Shown: positions 1 through 6,476, counted from the stretch's first letter. The stretch is DNA of 7,143 nucleotides from Elusimicrobiota bacterium (GCA_031259185.1 JAIRLV010000221.1:1-7143), one strand, 5' to 3'. Notes: generated from the letters alone by a model not told the origin. Program-made: numbers and translations.

Positions 1-429
1 TTTAGTGATTTAGACAAAAGATTAGAAAAATTAGAGAATGAAGAATTATCTAATAAAAAAGATAAAATACAAAAACCAAGAATTAAAATTCCATCATATA
101 AAAAAGAAGATATAATGGAAAAACCAATAGAAAAACCAATAGAAAAACCAATAGAAAAACCAATAGAAAAACCAATAGAAAAACCAATAGAAAAACCAAA
201 TGAAACAATTCAATATCAAGAATTAAAATTTGCTAAACCTATTGAAGAAAAAAATGATATATCAGAACAAGAAAAAAAAATTTCACAGGAAGCTGAAATA
301 AATAATATTTTAGAAGAACCAAATGCTTTTAACGGCAAAAAAGATTCAAAAAAATATATTATTAAACCAGCTGAATCAGAAATAGCACAATTATTAAAAG
401 GGCCAAAACCGCTTATTAGGAAACTTTGA
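1..429 (+). CDS. Charged protein with EKPI tandem repeats, 5'-truncated by window edge
   Basis: The reading frame is open from the first base, so the ATG at 115 is probably internal and the gene begins upstream of the window. There are 142 visible codons, ending in TGA at 427-429. The visible protein is hydrophilic and rich in Lys, Glu, Ile and Pro: a charged helix-like stretch, then six perfect EKPI units plus a degenerate EKPN, then an acidic/basic linker, then a C-terminal tail ending in KPLIRKL. Such composition suggests an extended or disordered segment. I recognise no domain. It lies 7 bp upstream of the next gene, so the two are probably co-transcribed. The plus-strand cluster it heads resembles a phage late region, so a virion or assembly role is possible but is inference only. 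Confidence 0.8.
   Translation, partial: FSDLDKRLEKLENEELSNKKDKIQKPRIKIPSYKKEDIMEKPIEKPIEKPIEKPIEKPIEKPIEKPNETIQYQELKFAKPIEEKNDISEQEKKISQEAEINNILEEPNAFNGKKDSKKYIIKPAESEIAQLLKGPKPLIRKL
118..199 (+). repeat. 12-bp tandem repeat (GAAAAACCAATA), six perfect copies plus a partial seventh
   Basis: Six identical 12-bp units occupy 118-189. A seventh unit matches for its first ten bases to 199 and then diverges (EKPN instead of EKPI). A more degraded unit may precede the array at 106-117 (EDIM). The unit is a multiple of three, so gain or loss of copies would change protein length without breaking the frame. Complete identity of the copies at the DNA level suggests recent slippage or expansion. Confidence 0.95.
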
Positions 430-436
430 GAATACT

Positions 437-640
437 ATGAAAAAAGAAGAATATAATTTTAAAATTAATGGAAAAGATATACAGCTTTTATCTCAATACG
501 ATAAAAAAGTTAATACTACTAAGATTAAAATAAAAGATTTAGAATTTGATAATTTAAAAGAATTTTATTATTTTATTAATATGTTAGCTGATACCGCTGA
601 AATTCTTAAAAACAGGGAGTTAGGATTAAATGACATTTAA
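437..640 (+). CDS. Small hypothetical protein, 67 aa
   Basis: The ATG at 437 lies 7 bp after the previous stop. The bases TGAG just upstream, which include that TGA stop, give a weak GAG-type ribosome binding site six bases from the start. The product is a soluble, charged protein with a Lys-rich beta-like first half (residues 5-35) and a helical second half containing a Phe/Tyr-rich stretch (FYYFINML, about 43-50). No signal peptide, membrane segment or family motif is seen. The stop overlaps the start of the next small gene by 11 bp, which suggests translational coupling within the cluster. Function unknown. Confidence 0.75.
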   Translation: MKKEEYNFKINGKDIQLLSQYDKKVNTTKIKIKDLEFDNLKEFYYFINMLADTAEILKNRELGLNDI

Positions 641-761
641 AGACAGAGAAAGCAACAAAGGAAAGTGTTTTTATACTAATGGCATTATTGATGTAATGAA
701 ATACGAGTGCCCGAATGGATTTTGGAAAGGTAGAGTTAAAACAAGATGGATAAAAAAATGA
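630..761 (+). CDS. 43-residue mini-protein with TNG...GFxKGR motif
   Basis: This short frame fills what would otherwise be a 105-bp gap. It has a plausible ribosome binding site (AGGGAG at 614-619, also AGGA at 622-625), starts inside the end of the upstream gene and stops with TGA at 759-761. That stop overlaps an in-frame ATG of the next gene in an ATGA arrangement (758-761). The product has Cys13, a Thr16-Asn17-Gly18 motif, Cys27-Pro28-Asn29-Gly30-Phe31-Trp32-Lys33-Gly34-Arg35, and a basic C-terminus. From memory of the family, a short 'TNG ... GFxxGR' segment recurs in phage proteins, including C-terminal parts of homing endonucleases. Here it stands alone. The gene is short, but its start, stop and overlaps fit its neighbours. 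Its function is unknown and DNA binding is only a guess. Confidence 0.65.
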   Translation: MTFKDRESNKGKCFYTNGIIDVMKYECPNGFWKGRVKTRWIKK

Positions 762-1546
762 AAACATTTAGAGACGTTATACAAAAAGAATTTTTGTACA
801 TGGAAGCAAAAGAAAATATTTCAAATTTATTAAAAGTTTTTTATAAAATAAATTTAAAAATTACTAATACAGAGAATGCCGAAGAACAACCAGAAGAAGT
901 TCCTCAACCAAATACTTCTGCTCCGGTGCAACAGCCTGTTGAAATAAATCCACAGCCTCAACAAGAACCATTACCTCTTCCAGCCGATACACTTCAACAA
1001 CAAGAACCTGTTGAAACAGAGTTACCAAATCCAAATTCAGCCCCAGTCCCAATAGAACAACTCCCAGTTCCATCAGTTAAAACAAAATCATTAAAAGAAG
1101 AAGATGCCGATGAAGATGAAAATGAAGAAAAAGTAACTAATGAAAATGAAATTATAAGAAAAACCGAAGGGCAAATAAATTTATCAAAAGATGAAATTGA
1201 TGAAATTCAAACTATTGAAGATTTAATTGATATGCTTGGAGATAAGGATAATGATGGAGATAATATTCTTGATGATTTTAGTATTGAAGTAATTAAAACT
1301 ATGATTTCTCCAGACGCGGCACAAAAAGCAAGTCAAGTAATAAATAGAGATGATTATATTTTTTTGGATATTCTTTACGGAAGAAAAAAAGATGATGATA
1401 ATATAGGTTTTAGAATTACTAAAAGAAAAAAATCAGATACGGTTAGTTCAGTTATTCTTAAAGATGGAGATATCTTAAACACACAATGGAATGTAAAAAT
1501 TATAAACGATGAGTTGGTGAATTTGAGAAATAGTATTATGAAATAA
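746..1546 (+). CDS. Hypothetical protein, 266 aa, with Pro/Gln-rich linker and acidic region
   Basis: Three parts are visible: a basic, helical N-terminal segment (about 1-40); a Pro/Gln/Glu-rich low-complexity linker (about 45-112) followed by an acidic stretch (116-135); and a C-terminal region (about 145-266) that looks folded. In the last part, DKDNDG at 166-171 recalls the start of a calcium-binding loop. The start is ambiguous. ATG at 746 has AGGTAGAG about ten bases upstream. The in-frame ATG at 758 forms an ATGA overlap with the upstream mini-gene and would remove four residues. The next gene starts 30 bp after the stop. No known family is recognised. The long flexible linker between two ordered ends would suit an assembly or scaffold-type protein, but that is inference. 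Confidence 0.8.
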   Translation: MDKKMKTFRDVIQKEFLYMEAKENISNLLKVFYKINLKITNTENAEEQPEEVPQPNTSAPVQQPVEINPQPQQEPLPLPADTLQQQEPVETELPNPNSAPVPIEQLPVPSVKTKSLKEEDADEDENEEKVTNENEIIRKTEGQINLSKDEIDEIQTIEDLIDMLGDKDNDGDNILDDFSIEVIKTMISPDAAQKASQVINRDDYIFLDILYGRKKDDDNIGFRITKRKKSDTVSSVILKDGDILNTQWNVKIINDELVNLRNSIMK

Positions 1547-1576
1547 CAGATAAATGAAAAAGGAGTAAAAAAAATA

Positions 1577-1843
1577 ATGTTACAAGTAATTAAACAAAGA
1601 AAGTATATTGAAGATTTCTGTAAATTTGTTTCCAGTTTTCTAATTACAGAAGATGCAACTATTGATGAAATAAATTTAGTAGAAGCAAATCTTGATATTC
1701 TAAAGAAAAGAATACAAGATATAAAAGGGAAAACAAATGTTAAAGGCACCTTAAGTGGTAAAAAATTTTTTGATGATGACGATGATGACAGAGAAGCTAC
1801 ATGGGGTTATGTAGGTCCTGGTGAAAAAATTTTTAAAGGGTGA
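1577..1843 (+). CDS. Small acidic hypothetical protein, 88 aa, with hexa-aspartate run
   Basis: The ATG at 1577 is preceded by AGGAG at 1561-1565 (11-base spacer). The N-terminal two-thirds is predicted helical (about 1-52). It is followed by a Gly/Lys segment, six consecutive Asp residues (about 66-71), and a Gly-rich tail with WGYVGPGEKIF. The stop TGA at 1841-1843 is only 3 bp before the next start, and the tail codons plus stop supply that gene's ribosome binding site (AAGGG), so the two genes are probably coupled. The acidic run could bind metal or basic protein surfaces, but nothing in the sequence establishes this. No family recognised. Confidence 0.75.
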   Translation: MLQVIKQRKYIEDFCKFVSSFLITEDATIDEINLVEANLDILKKRIQDIKGKTNVKGTLSGKKFFDDDDDDREATWGYVGPGEKIFKG

Positions 1844-1846
1844 TAA

Positions 1847-2716
1847 ATGGAAGATGAAGAATTTGAAGAAGTCTCTCTTGATAAAATTAGAGAAAAAGAA
1901 GAATATGACGATTACGATGAAGAAAATATAGAATTTTATCAAGAAAGAGAAGAAAATAACGAAGAAATTGAAGATGACGATAATAGTTTATCACAACCAG
2001 AAAAAATAAAAGCCAATAAAATATTTATTTTCAAATCAGATCAGGGTAAAGTTGGCAAAAATTATTTTAACGAAGAATATGTTAAAAATTTAATTCTAGA
2101 ATATCAAAAAACATTAGTTACAGATGGTGATAAAATTGTAGGAAATAAATTGTTAGAATATAAAATTATGGCAGAGCTTGAAAAACTTGCTCTTGCCATA
2201 ATTAATAAATATGCTCAGTGGAGATTTTGTCCTATAGAAGATTTAATGCAAGAATGTTTAAAAGTAGCATTTCAAAATATTCCAAAATTTAACGCAGAAT
2301 ATATTGTTGATGAGAATACTAAGCGAAAAACTTCGGTATTTAATTTTTTTTCACTTATATTTAAAATGCATCTTTATTCTTTTACCTTAAAAGGGAAAAA
2401 ACATAGAGATAATGCTGATGTTGACGTATTTTATGATGTAGTAGAAGAGCGTTCAAGTGTTAATTATAATATATTTTTTGGAGATTTAGAAAAAACTTTG
2501 TTCAGAATAATTAATGAAAATTATTTAAGGGAAAAACGAAAAAAATATATTGAACTTGCATCAATATTAGTAGAATATCTTGTAAAAACTAAAAGCTTTG
2601 TTGGAAAAAACGATATGCTTGCGTGGTTTAGAGGGTATGGTTTTAAATCCTCTGATGTAAAAGATTTTACTAATGAAATGCATAAATATAAAGAGATAAT
2701 TTATAGTATCATTTAG
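1847..2716 (+). CDS. Putative phage late sigma factor (T4 gp55-like / sigma-70 region 2-like)
   Basis: The protein would direct the host RNA polymerase to phage late promoters. The first 50 residues are extremely acidic. From about 73 the layout resembles T4 gp55 as I recall it: FNEEYVKNLILEY, a long helix pair (about 98-126), then IEDLMQECLKVAFQNIPKFN at 130-149. The DLMQE at 132-136 matches the DLVQE signature of sigma-70 region 2, and KFN stands where FD usually occurs. A second helix rich in Phe and ending in basic KGKKHRDN (about 164-189) fits the region 2.3/2.4 DNA and core contact. At 289 residues it is longer than gp55 (about 185). The extra length is the acidic head and a C-terminal helical part (about 205-289) that might be a region 4 or clamp-binding substitute. 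AAGGG lies six bases before the ATG. Family assignment is by eye only. Confidence 0.65.
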   Translation: MEDEEFEEVSLDKIREKEEYDDYDEENIEFYQEREENNEEIEDDDNSLSQPEKIKANKIFIFKSDQGKVGKNYFNEEYVKNLILEYQKTLVTDGDKIVGNKLLEYKIMAELEKLALAIINKYAQWRFCPIEDLMQECLKVAFQNIPKFNAEYIVDENTKRKTSVFNFFSLIFKMHLYSFTLKGKKHRDNADVDVFYDVVEERSSVNYNIFFGDLEKTLFRIINENYLREKRKKYIELASILVEYLVKTKSFVGKNDMLAWFRGYGFKSSDVKDFTNEMHKYKEIIYSII

Positions 2717-3293
2717 ATAACATTACATTTTTATTTTTGAAATACAAATTGTATATTAATTTAGATGATTCTGGATAAATTTGTATAAATCTATTGAAAG
2801 CATCTATTATATTAAAGTCTAAATATTTTGTTACCGGTAGTGGAGCGAAATCTTCTGGAAAATTTAATTCAAATGCCTTTTTTATAATTTTTAAATCAGG
2901 ATGATTAACTTTTAATTCAAATATTGGTTTAAATCCATATTTATCAGCAATTATATAATATTTTTTTACTTTGTAAAATTTTAATAGATTATATGATATA
3001 TATGGTAATAATCCTTTTAAAGAAATATAAAGATAATTAGAATCAAAATGCTTTAATGTTGTAATAGAATTTTTATTAATAATTATGGTGTTGTCAGTAA
3101 ACTCATCGCTATCAAAAATAAAAAAATCTTGAAACATTCTTTCACTATATCCAGATACAGTATCTAAATTATTATTTTTCATAATAATTCCATTAGTTTT
3201 ATAACAAAAATCTAATGCATGAGATTTTGATAAAAAATATTTACTTGAAAAATATTTTTTATTGTTTTTATCAAGATATTGAACGGTGTACAT
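2709..3293 (-). CDS. Unrecognised minus-strand protein, 194 aa
   Basis: This gene runs against the main transcription direction and overlaps the end of the sigma-like gene by 8 bp tail-to-tail. Its start is well supported: on the minus strand AAAGGAG (3304-3310) lies ten bases before the ATG. The protein is rich in Tyr, Phe, Lys, Asn and Ile with a beta-like first half (MYTVQYLDKNNKKYF, later TDNTIIINKNSITTL) and a helical end (about 160-194). No transmembrane segment, signal peptide or catalytic motif is evident. It is flanked upstream by the same palindromic element that precedes the HNH gene, so it could be an accessory or inserted gene in a matching position. I do not recognise a homing-endonuclease motif in it. 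Function unknown. Confidence 0.75.
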   Translation of the reverse strand: MYTVQYLDKNNKKYFSSKYFLSKSHALDFCYKTNGIIMKNNNLDTVSGYSERMFQDFFIFDSDEFTDNTIIINKNSITTLKHFDSNYLYISLKGLLPYISYNLLKFYKVKKYYIIADKYGFKPIFELKVNHPDLKIIKKAFELNFPEDFAPLPVTKYLDFNIIDAFNRFIQIYPESSKLIYNLYFKNKNVMLSK

Positions 3294-3303
3294 ATAAAAA
3301 GTG

Positions 3304-3310
3304 CTCCTTT
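3304..3310 (-). promoter_or_regulatory. Ribosome binding site AAAGGAG for the 194-aa minus-strand gene
   Basis: The minus strand reads AAAGGAG ten bases before the ATG at 3293. It fixes this start and is among the best Shine-Dalgarno matches in the window, in contrast to the plus-strand gene on the other side of the gap, which has almost none. Confidence 0.75.
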
Positions 3311-3312
3311 TT

Positions 3313-3345
3313 TTATTAACTTTACATTATAAGTTAAATATATGA
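3313..3345. promoter_or_regulatory. Shared divergent element, copy 1 (TTAACTT-8-AAGTTAA inverted repeat)
   Basis: Perfect 7-bp inverted arms TTAACTT (3316-3322) and AAGTTAA (3331-3337) are separated by 8 bp in the gap between two divergent genes. Read on the minus strand, the element aligns with the second divergent gap (6851-6876). The first 15 positions match at 14, and the 11-base AAAGTTAATAA part matches fully. Copy 1 has seven extra central bases (ATAATGT). The element reaches past the annotated ATG at 3342, which argues that this start is too far upstream. It may be a pair of back-to-back promoters or an operator. The role is inferred, while the shared sequence is seen directly. Confidence 0.65.
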
Positions 3346-6300
3346 GAATTTTTTACAAAATGATTGAAGTGCTTACAGAAGCATTAAAACCACTTAATGA
3401 ATATAAAAAACAATTTGATGAAAGAACTTGGAGTGAGTTTGGAGATCATTTAATAGCAGCTAGAGCTGCTGGTTTATCTTTGCCACCTAATAAATCAACA
3501 TATAAAGATGTTAAAGAACGTTTTGCTGATAAAACAGCTGATCAAGTAGAAGATGAAACTTTTCAACGTAGCAATAAACAAAAAGAAAAAAAAGAAACTG
3601 ATATAACTTGGGATGTTTTAAAGAAAAAAATACCACCTTTCCCAATAAAAGGTTCATTTAGTAAAGATGAAGAATATCGAGCTGCTTTACAAAAATATAA
3701 AGAAGCTTATGAACAAGCTAAAAGAGCATATGGATTAATTAAAGGAAAAATTAAACCTCCAGAAGTTCCAAATAAAGATTCTTTTGGAACAGATAGAATC
3801 GCTTATCGTCATGCAATGGAAAAATATATGAGTGATAAAGCGAAATACGATGAAGATGTTAAAAGATATACTGGTGCTAAAAAATCAGCGAGTCCAACAA
3901 AAGTTTTAGGGAAAGAAATCAAGCAAAAGATTTTTAATGTACAAAGTGAGTTTGCTAATTTAGCTCAAGAGCTGACATCTTCTACTTCTGTAAATAAAGT
4001 TGGAAGATTGGAACAAATTAAGAATGTTGGTACTTATTTCGATAGTAATCTTAATGCTGGAAGATTGGTTGAAGCTGCAAAAAAATATTATTTAGATGCT
4101 ATGGAAGTATTGAATTCGGATGAAATAAATAGTTATTTTGGAGCAATAGGACGAACTAATATAATAAATGATATAAAAGCAAAATTTAATGCCGTTAACG
4201 ATGTTTTAAAAACAAATGAAGAAAAAGTTAAAGGTTCAAAAGGGACAAAAACAGTAGCAGGTACTCAAATTGGAAGGGCGCTTGTTTTAGCATCAAAAGA
4301 ATTTTATAAATTAATATCAGAATTAAAAATTGAAAAAGCTAGAGAACAAAAAACAGATACAACTGAAGAATATGTAACCAGGTTAAACAAACTTTTAGGA
4401 GAAAAAGATAGACTTCAATATGATATTACAAGAGCAATTGATGAAAGAACAAAAAAGGTAGAGAGAAATCTTACAGATGAAGAATTAGAAAAAGAAAGAA
4501 AAAGAATAACTAGAAAATATGAAAAAGTTTCTGAAGAATATGAATCTTTAGTAAAAATGATTGAACTTTTGAACGACGGGAAAACAGAAGATTATAATGA
4601 AATTTATAAAGATTTAACTTCAAACAATGTAGAAGAAAAAGATGGGCAAGAAAGAGAATTAGATAGACTTAAAAGAATGAGTAGATATACCATTGGACAA
4701 ATGGAAAAATTGCAAGCTGATTTAGAAAATGTTAATAAAAAAACTTATGATGAAGTTTCATTAAGTGACGAAGAAAAAGACGAATTAAAAGCAGATGCTA
4801 AAGAAAAAGTAAGACAATTAGAAATAAAAATAAAAGATTTAAATGCAAGGCCAATAGTATTAGGACATCTTGCTCGTAGCGCGCAAGGAGCTATGAGACA
4901 TGCAAAAGAAAGTATTTATGCTAATACTAATAATGAAGGTGATAATTCTAAAGAAAAAGATATAGGAATTAGAGGTAAAGAAATTAAAGCTGAAGCTGGT
5001 AGTTTTTTACATAGTGTTAATAAAATGAGAAACCTTGATACAACTTCAGCATTAAGTTTAGAGCCATTAATTAATACAATAAAAGAAATTTTTGCAGATG
5101 CTGGTATTATAAAAGGTTCAAGAAGAAATAGTGAAGGTGAATTAATCGAGCCAGACGGCGGAGAAAGAATCCCAAGAGAACCAACAAGTGAAGATTTTAA
5201 TTTTAATATTAAAGAAACACAAGCAAGATTGGCAAAAAATAAACATTTAACAGATGAAGAAAAGAAAAAATATATAAGAGAATTATTTGTAGATTCTAAA
5301 GATTCGCTTGATGATTTCAAAAAATTATTTGATTTTTATGAAAAAGTAAATAAAGAAGTTGAAGTTTTTAAATTCAGAAAACAATATAGTGATGCTAAAA
5401 TAAAAGAAAATGTAACTAATACAGAATTACAAAAATATACTAGCTGGGTCGACGATAATCAAAAAGAAATAAAAGAAGTTAAAAAAATTATAATGAATAT
5501 TCAAAATTCTGGATTAAGTGTTTTATCAGCATTGGCAAGAGGAGTTAGAAACCCAGAATTTTTATCTAAAGAAAAAATAAATGATAGAGTAAATGTTTAT
5601 GATACAGAACAATCAGCTTTATCTAATAATGAAAAAGTAAATAAAGCATTTTCTCATATAAAAGATTCTATGGAAAAAATAAAAGAAAATAAAAAGCTTT
5701 ATGAACCAATAAAATATAATTATCAAAATTTTAAAGGAGTATTATTAGCAGCTTTAAGTTGGGCACATAAGAGAAATTTAGAAATTAAATATGGAAAAAT
5801 GACAAGAAGATTTGGTACATCTGATGGAAAAGAAAGAGATATGTATCCATTATGGATAAATGGAAAAGTATATTTTATTGATAAATCAATTTGGTTAGGT
5901 GGAGAAAGTTCTATACAAGCAAGAATAAAAAAATATAGTTTAGATGAAGCAAGAAAAGCAATAAAGAAACCATCAAGAGGTAATTTTCAAAGTGATAAAG
6001 AATTTAAAAAAGCATTAGAAGAATATAATGAAGATATAAAAAATAAAACAGAAAAAGAATTTAAAACTTATTTAAAAACAGATTATGATATTATTGAAAC
6101 AATAAGGCAAGCTCATAAAGATGCTAACAGCAATATTTATTTTACAGATGAAGAAGACGAAGATACTGATAAAGCAATAAAAGATATTCATGATGTCGAT
6201 AAAGAAGAAAAAGAAAAAGAAGAAAGAAAGAAAAAAGAAAATCTTGATATAGCTAACGAATTAGAAAGCGGTGCTAAAGAAAAACCAAAACAAACTCAAG

Positions 6301-6473
6301 CAGCTCCAGCAAGACCAATAAACAAAGAAAAAGAATCCAAAAAAGAAGATAAAAGTTCATCAGAAGTTAGCGATGAGCTTCGAAATGCTTTAAAAAGTAA
6401 AGAGGAAGAAGAAAAGAAAAAAAGAAAAGAAAATCTTGATATAGCTGATGATTTATTAAATGCTGCTAAATAA
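3342..6473 (+). CDS. Large Lys/Glu-rich helical protein, 1043 aa, candidate virion core/scaffold or structural protein
   Basis: This is the longest gene here. Visible parts are: a small N-terminal domain (about 27-80); two adjacent copies of a Pro..Phe..Ala..Tyr module (about 97-125 and 139-170); a long charged helical, coiled-coil-prone region (about 200-560); more helical sequence to about 790; an apparently folded domain with Trp and aromatic residues (about 795-870, with GKVYFIDKSIWLGG); a third copy of the module (about 875-902); and a disordered Lys/Glu tail with a duplicated KENLDIA motif. There is no signal peptide or membrane segment. The start at 3342 has no ribosome binding site and abuts the shared palindrome. 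ATG at 3360 (M7, with TGAG upstream) is a credible alternative. Its position just before a likely highly expressed virion gene recalls scaffold/core genes before the capsid gene in T4-like phages. The role is inference. Confidence 0.85.
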   Translation: MRIFYKMIEVLTEALKPLNEYKKQFDERTWSEFGDHLIAARAAGLSLPPNKSTYKDVKERFADKTADQVEDETFQRSNKQKEKKETDITWDVLKKKIPPFPIKGSFSKDEEYRAALQKYKEAYEQAKRAYGLIKGKIKPPEVPNKDSFGTDRIAYRHAMEKYMSDKAKYDEDVKRYTGAKKSASPTKVLGKEIKQKIFNVQSEFANLAQELTSSTSVNKVGRLEQIKNVGTYFDSNLNAGRLVEAAKKYYLDAMEVLNSDEINSYFGAIGRTNIINDIKAKFNAVNDVLKTNEEKVKGSKGTKTVAGTQIGRALVLASKEFYKLISELKIEKAREQKTDTTEEYVTRLNKLLGEKDRLQYDITRAIDERTKKVERNLTDEELEKERKRITRKYEKVSEEYESLVKMIELLNDGKTEDYNEIYKDLTSNNVEEKDGQERELDRLKRMSRYTIGQMEKLQADLENVNKKTYDEVSLSDEEKDELKADAKEKVRQLEIKIKDLNARPIVLGHLARSAQGAMRHAKESIYANTNNEGDNSKEKDIGIRGKEIKAEAGSFLHSVNKMRNLDTTSALSLEPLINTIKEIFADAGIIKGSRRNSEGELIEPDGGERIPREPTSEDFNFNIKETQARLAKNKHLTDEEKKKYIRELFVDSKDSLDDFKKLFDFYEKVNKEVEVFKFRKQYSDAKIKENVTNTELQKYTSWVDDNQKEIKEVKKIIMNIQNSGLSVLSALARGVRNPEFLSKEKINDRVNVYDTEQSALSNNEKVNKAFSHIKDSMEKIKENKKLYEPIKYNYQNFKGVLLAALSWAHKRNLEIKYGKMTRRFGTSDGKERDMYPLWINGKVYFIDKSIWLGGESSIQARIKKYSLDEARKAIKKPSRGNFQSDKEFKKALEEYNEDIKNKTEKEFKTYLKTDYDIIETIRQAHKDANSNIYFTDEEDEDTDKAIKDIHDVDKEEKEKEERKKKENLDIANELESGAKEKPKQTQAAPARPINKEKESKKEDKSSSEVSDELRNALKSKEEEEKKKRKENLDIADDLLNAAK
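6233..6254 (+). repeat. 22-bp direct repeat, copy 1 (KENLDIA coding)
   Basis: This segment is identical to 6425-6446 and encodes part of KKENLDIA in the tail of the 1043-residue protein. Around the identical core the protein similarity is longer: KKENLDIANELESGAKE here, and RKENLDIADDLLNAAK at the C-terminus. This indicates an internal duplication of a short helical motif. Confidence 0.85.
6425..6446 (+). repeat. 22-bp direct repeat, copy 2 (KENLDIA coding)
   Basis: This is the second copy of the segment at 6233-6254. It lies about ten codons before the stop of the 1043-residue gene, so the motif forms the extreme C-terminus of the protein (DIADDLLNAAK). A C-terminal peptide with a duplicated internal copy could be a binding tag, but this is not shown. 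Confidence 0.85.
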
Positions 6474-6476
6474 ATA

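Noticed and set aside
115-117. ATG at 115 as the true start of the first gene
   Set aside because: The frame is open to the window edge with coding-like composition upstream, there is no ribosome site before 115, and the ATG fits a mutated Ile codon of a degenerate repeat unit.
118-199. CRISPR array
   Set aside because: The 12-bp units are directly abutting with no spacers and are in frame within a gene.
864-1073. Open minus-strand frame opposite the Pro/Gln-rich linker
   Set aside because: It is the antisense of a repetitive CAA/CCA-rich coding stretch, giving a Leu/Val-rich product typical of shadow frames, with no ribosome site or spacing that fits an operon.
1375-1749. Open minus-strand frame with Phe/Ile-rich, membrane-like translation
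   Set aside because: It crosses two well-supported plus-strand genes and their ribosome site. The hydrophobic look comes from antisense of Lys/Glu codons.
1751-1942. Minus-strand Phe/Ile-rich frame
   Set aside because: Antisense of Asp/Glu/Lys codons across the junction of the 88-residue and sigma-like genes, with no initiation signal.
2700-2730. Bidirectional terminator at the convergent gene ends
   Set aside because: The two genes overlap by 8 bp and no GC-rich hairpin with a T-tract is visible there. The same is true at 6473-6477.
4916-5320. Minus-strand Ser/Leu-rich frame inside the large gene
   Set aside because: It lies wholly within the 1043-residue gene and its Ser/Leu composition mirrors the sense Glu/Arg/Lys codons.
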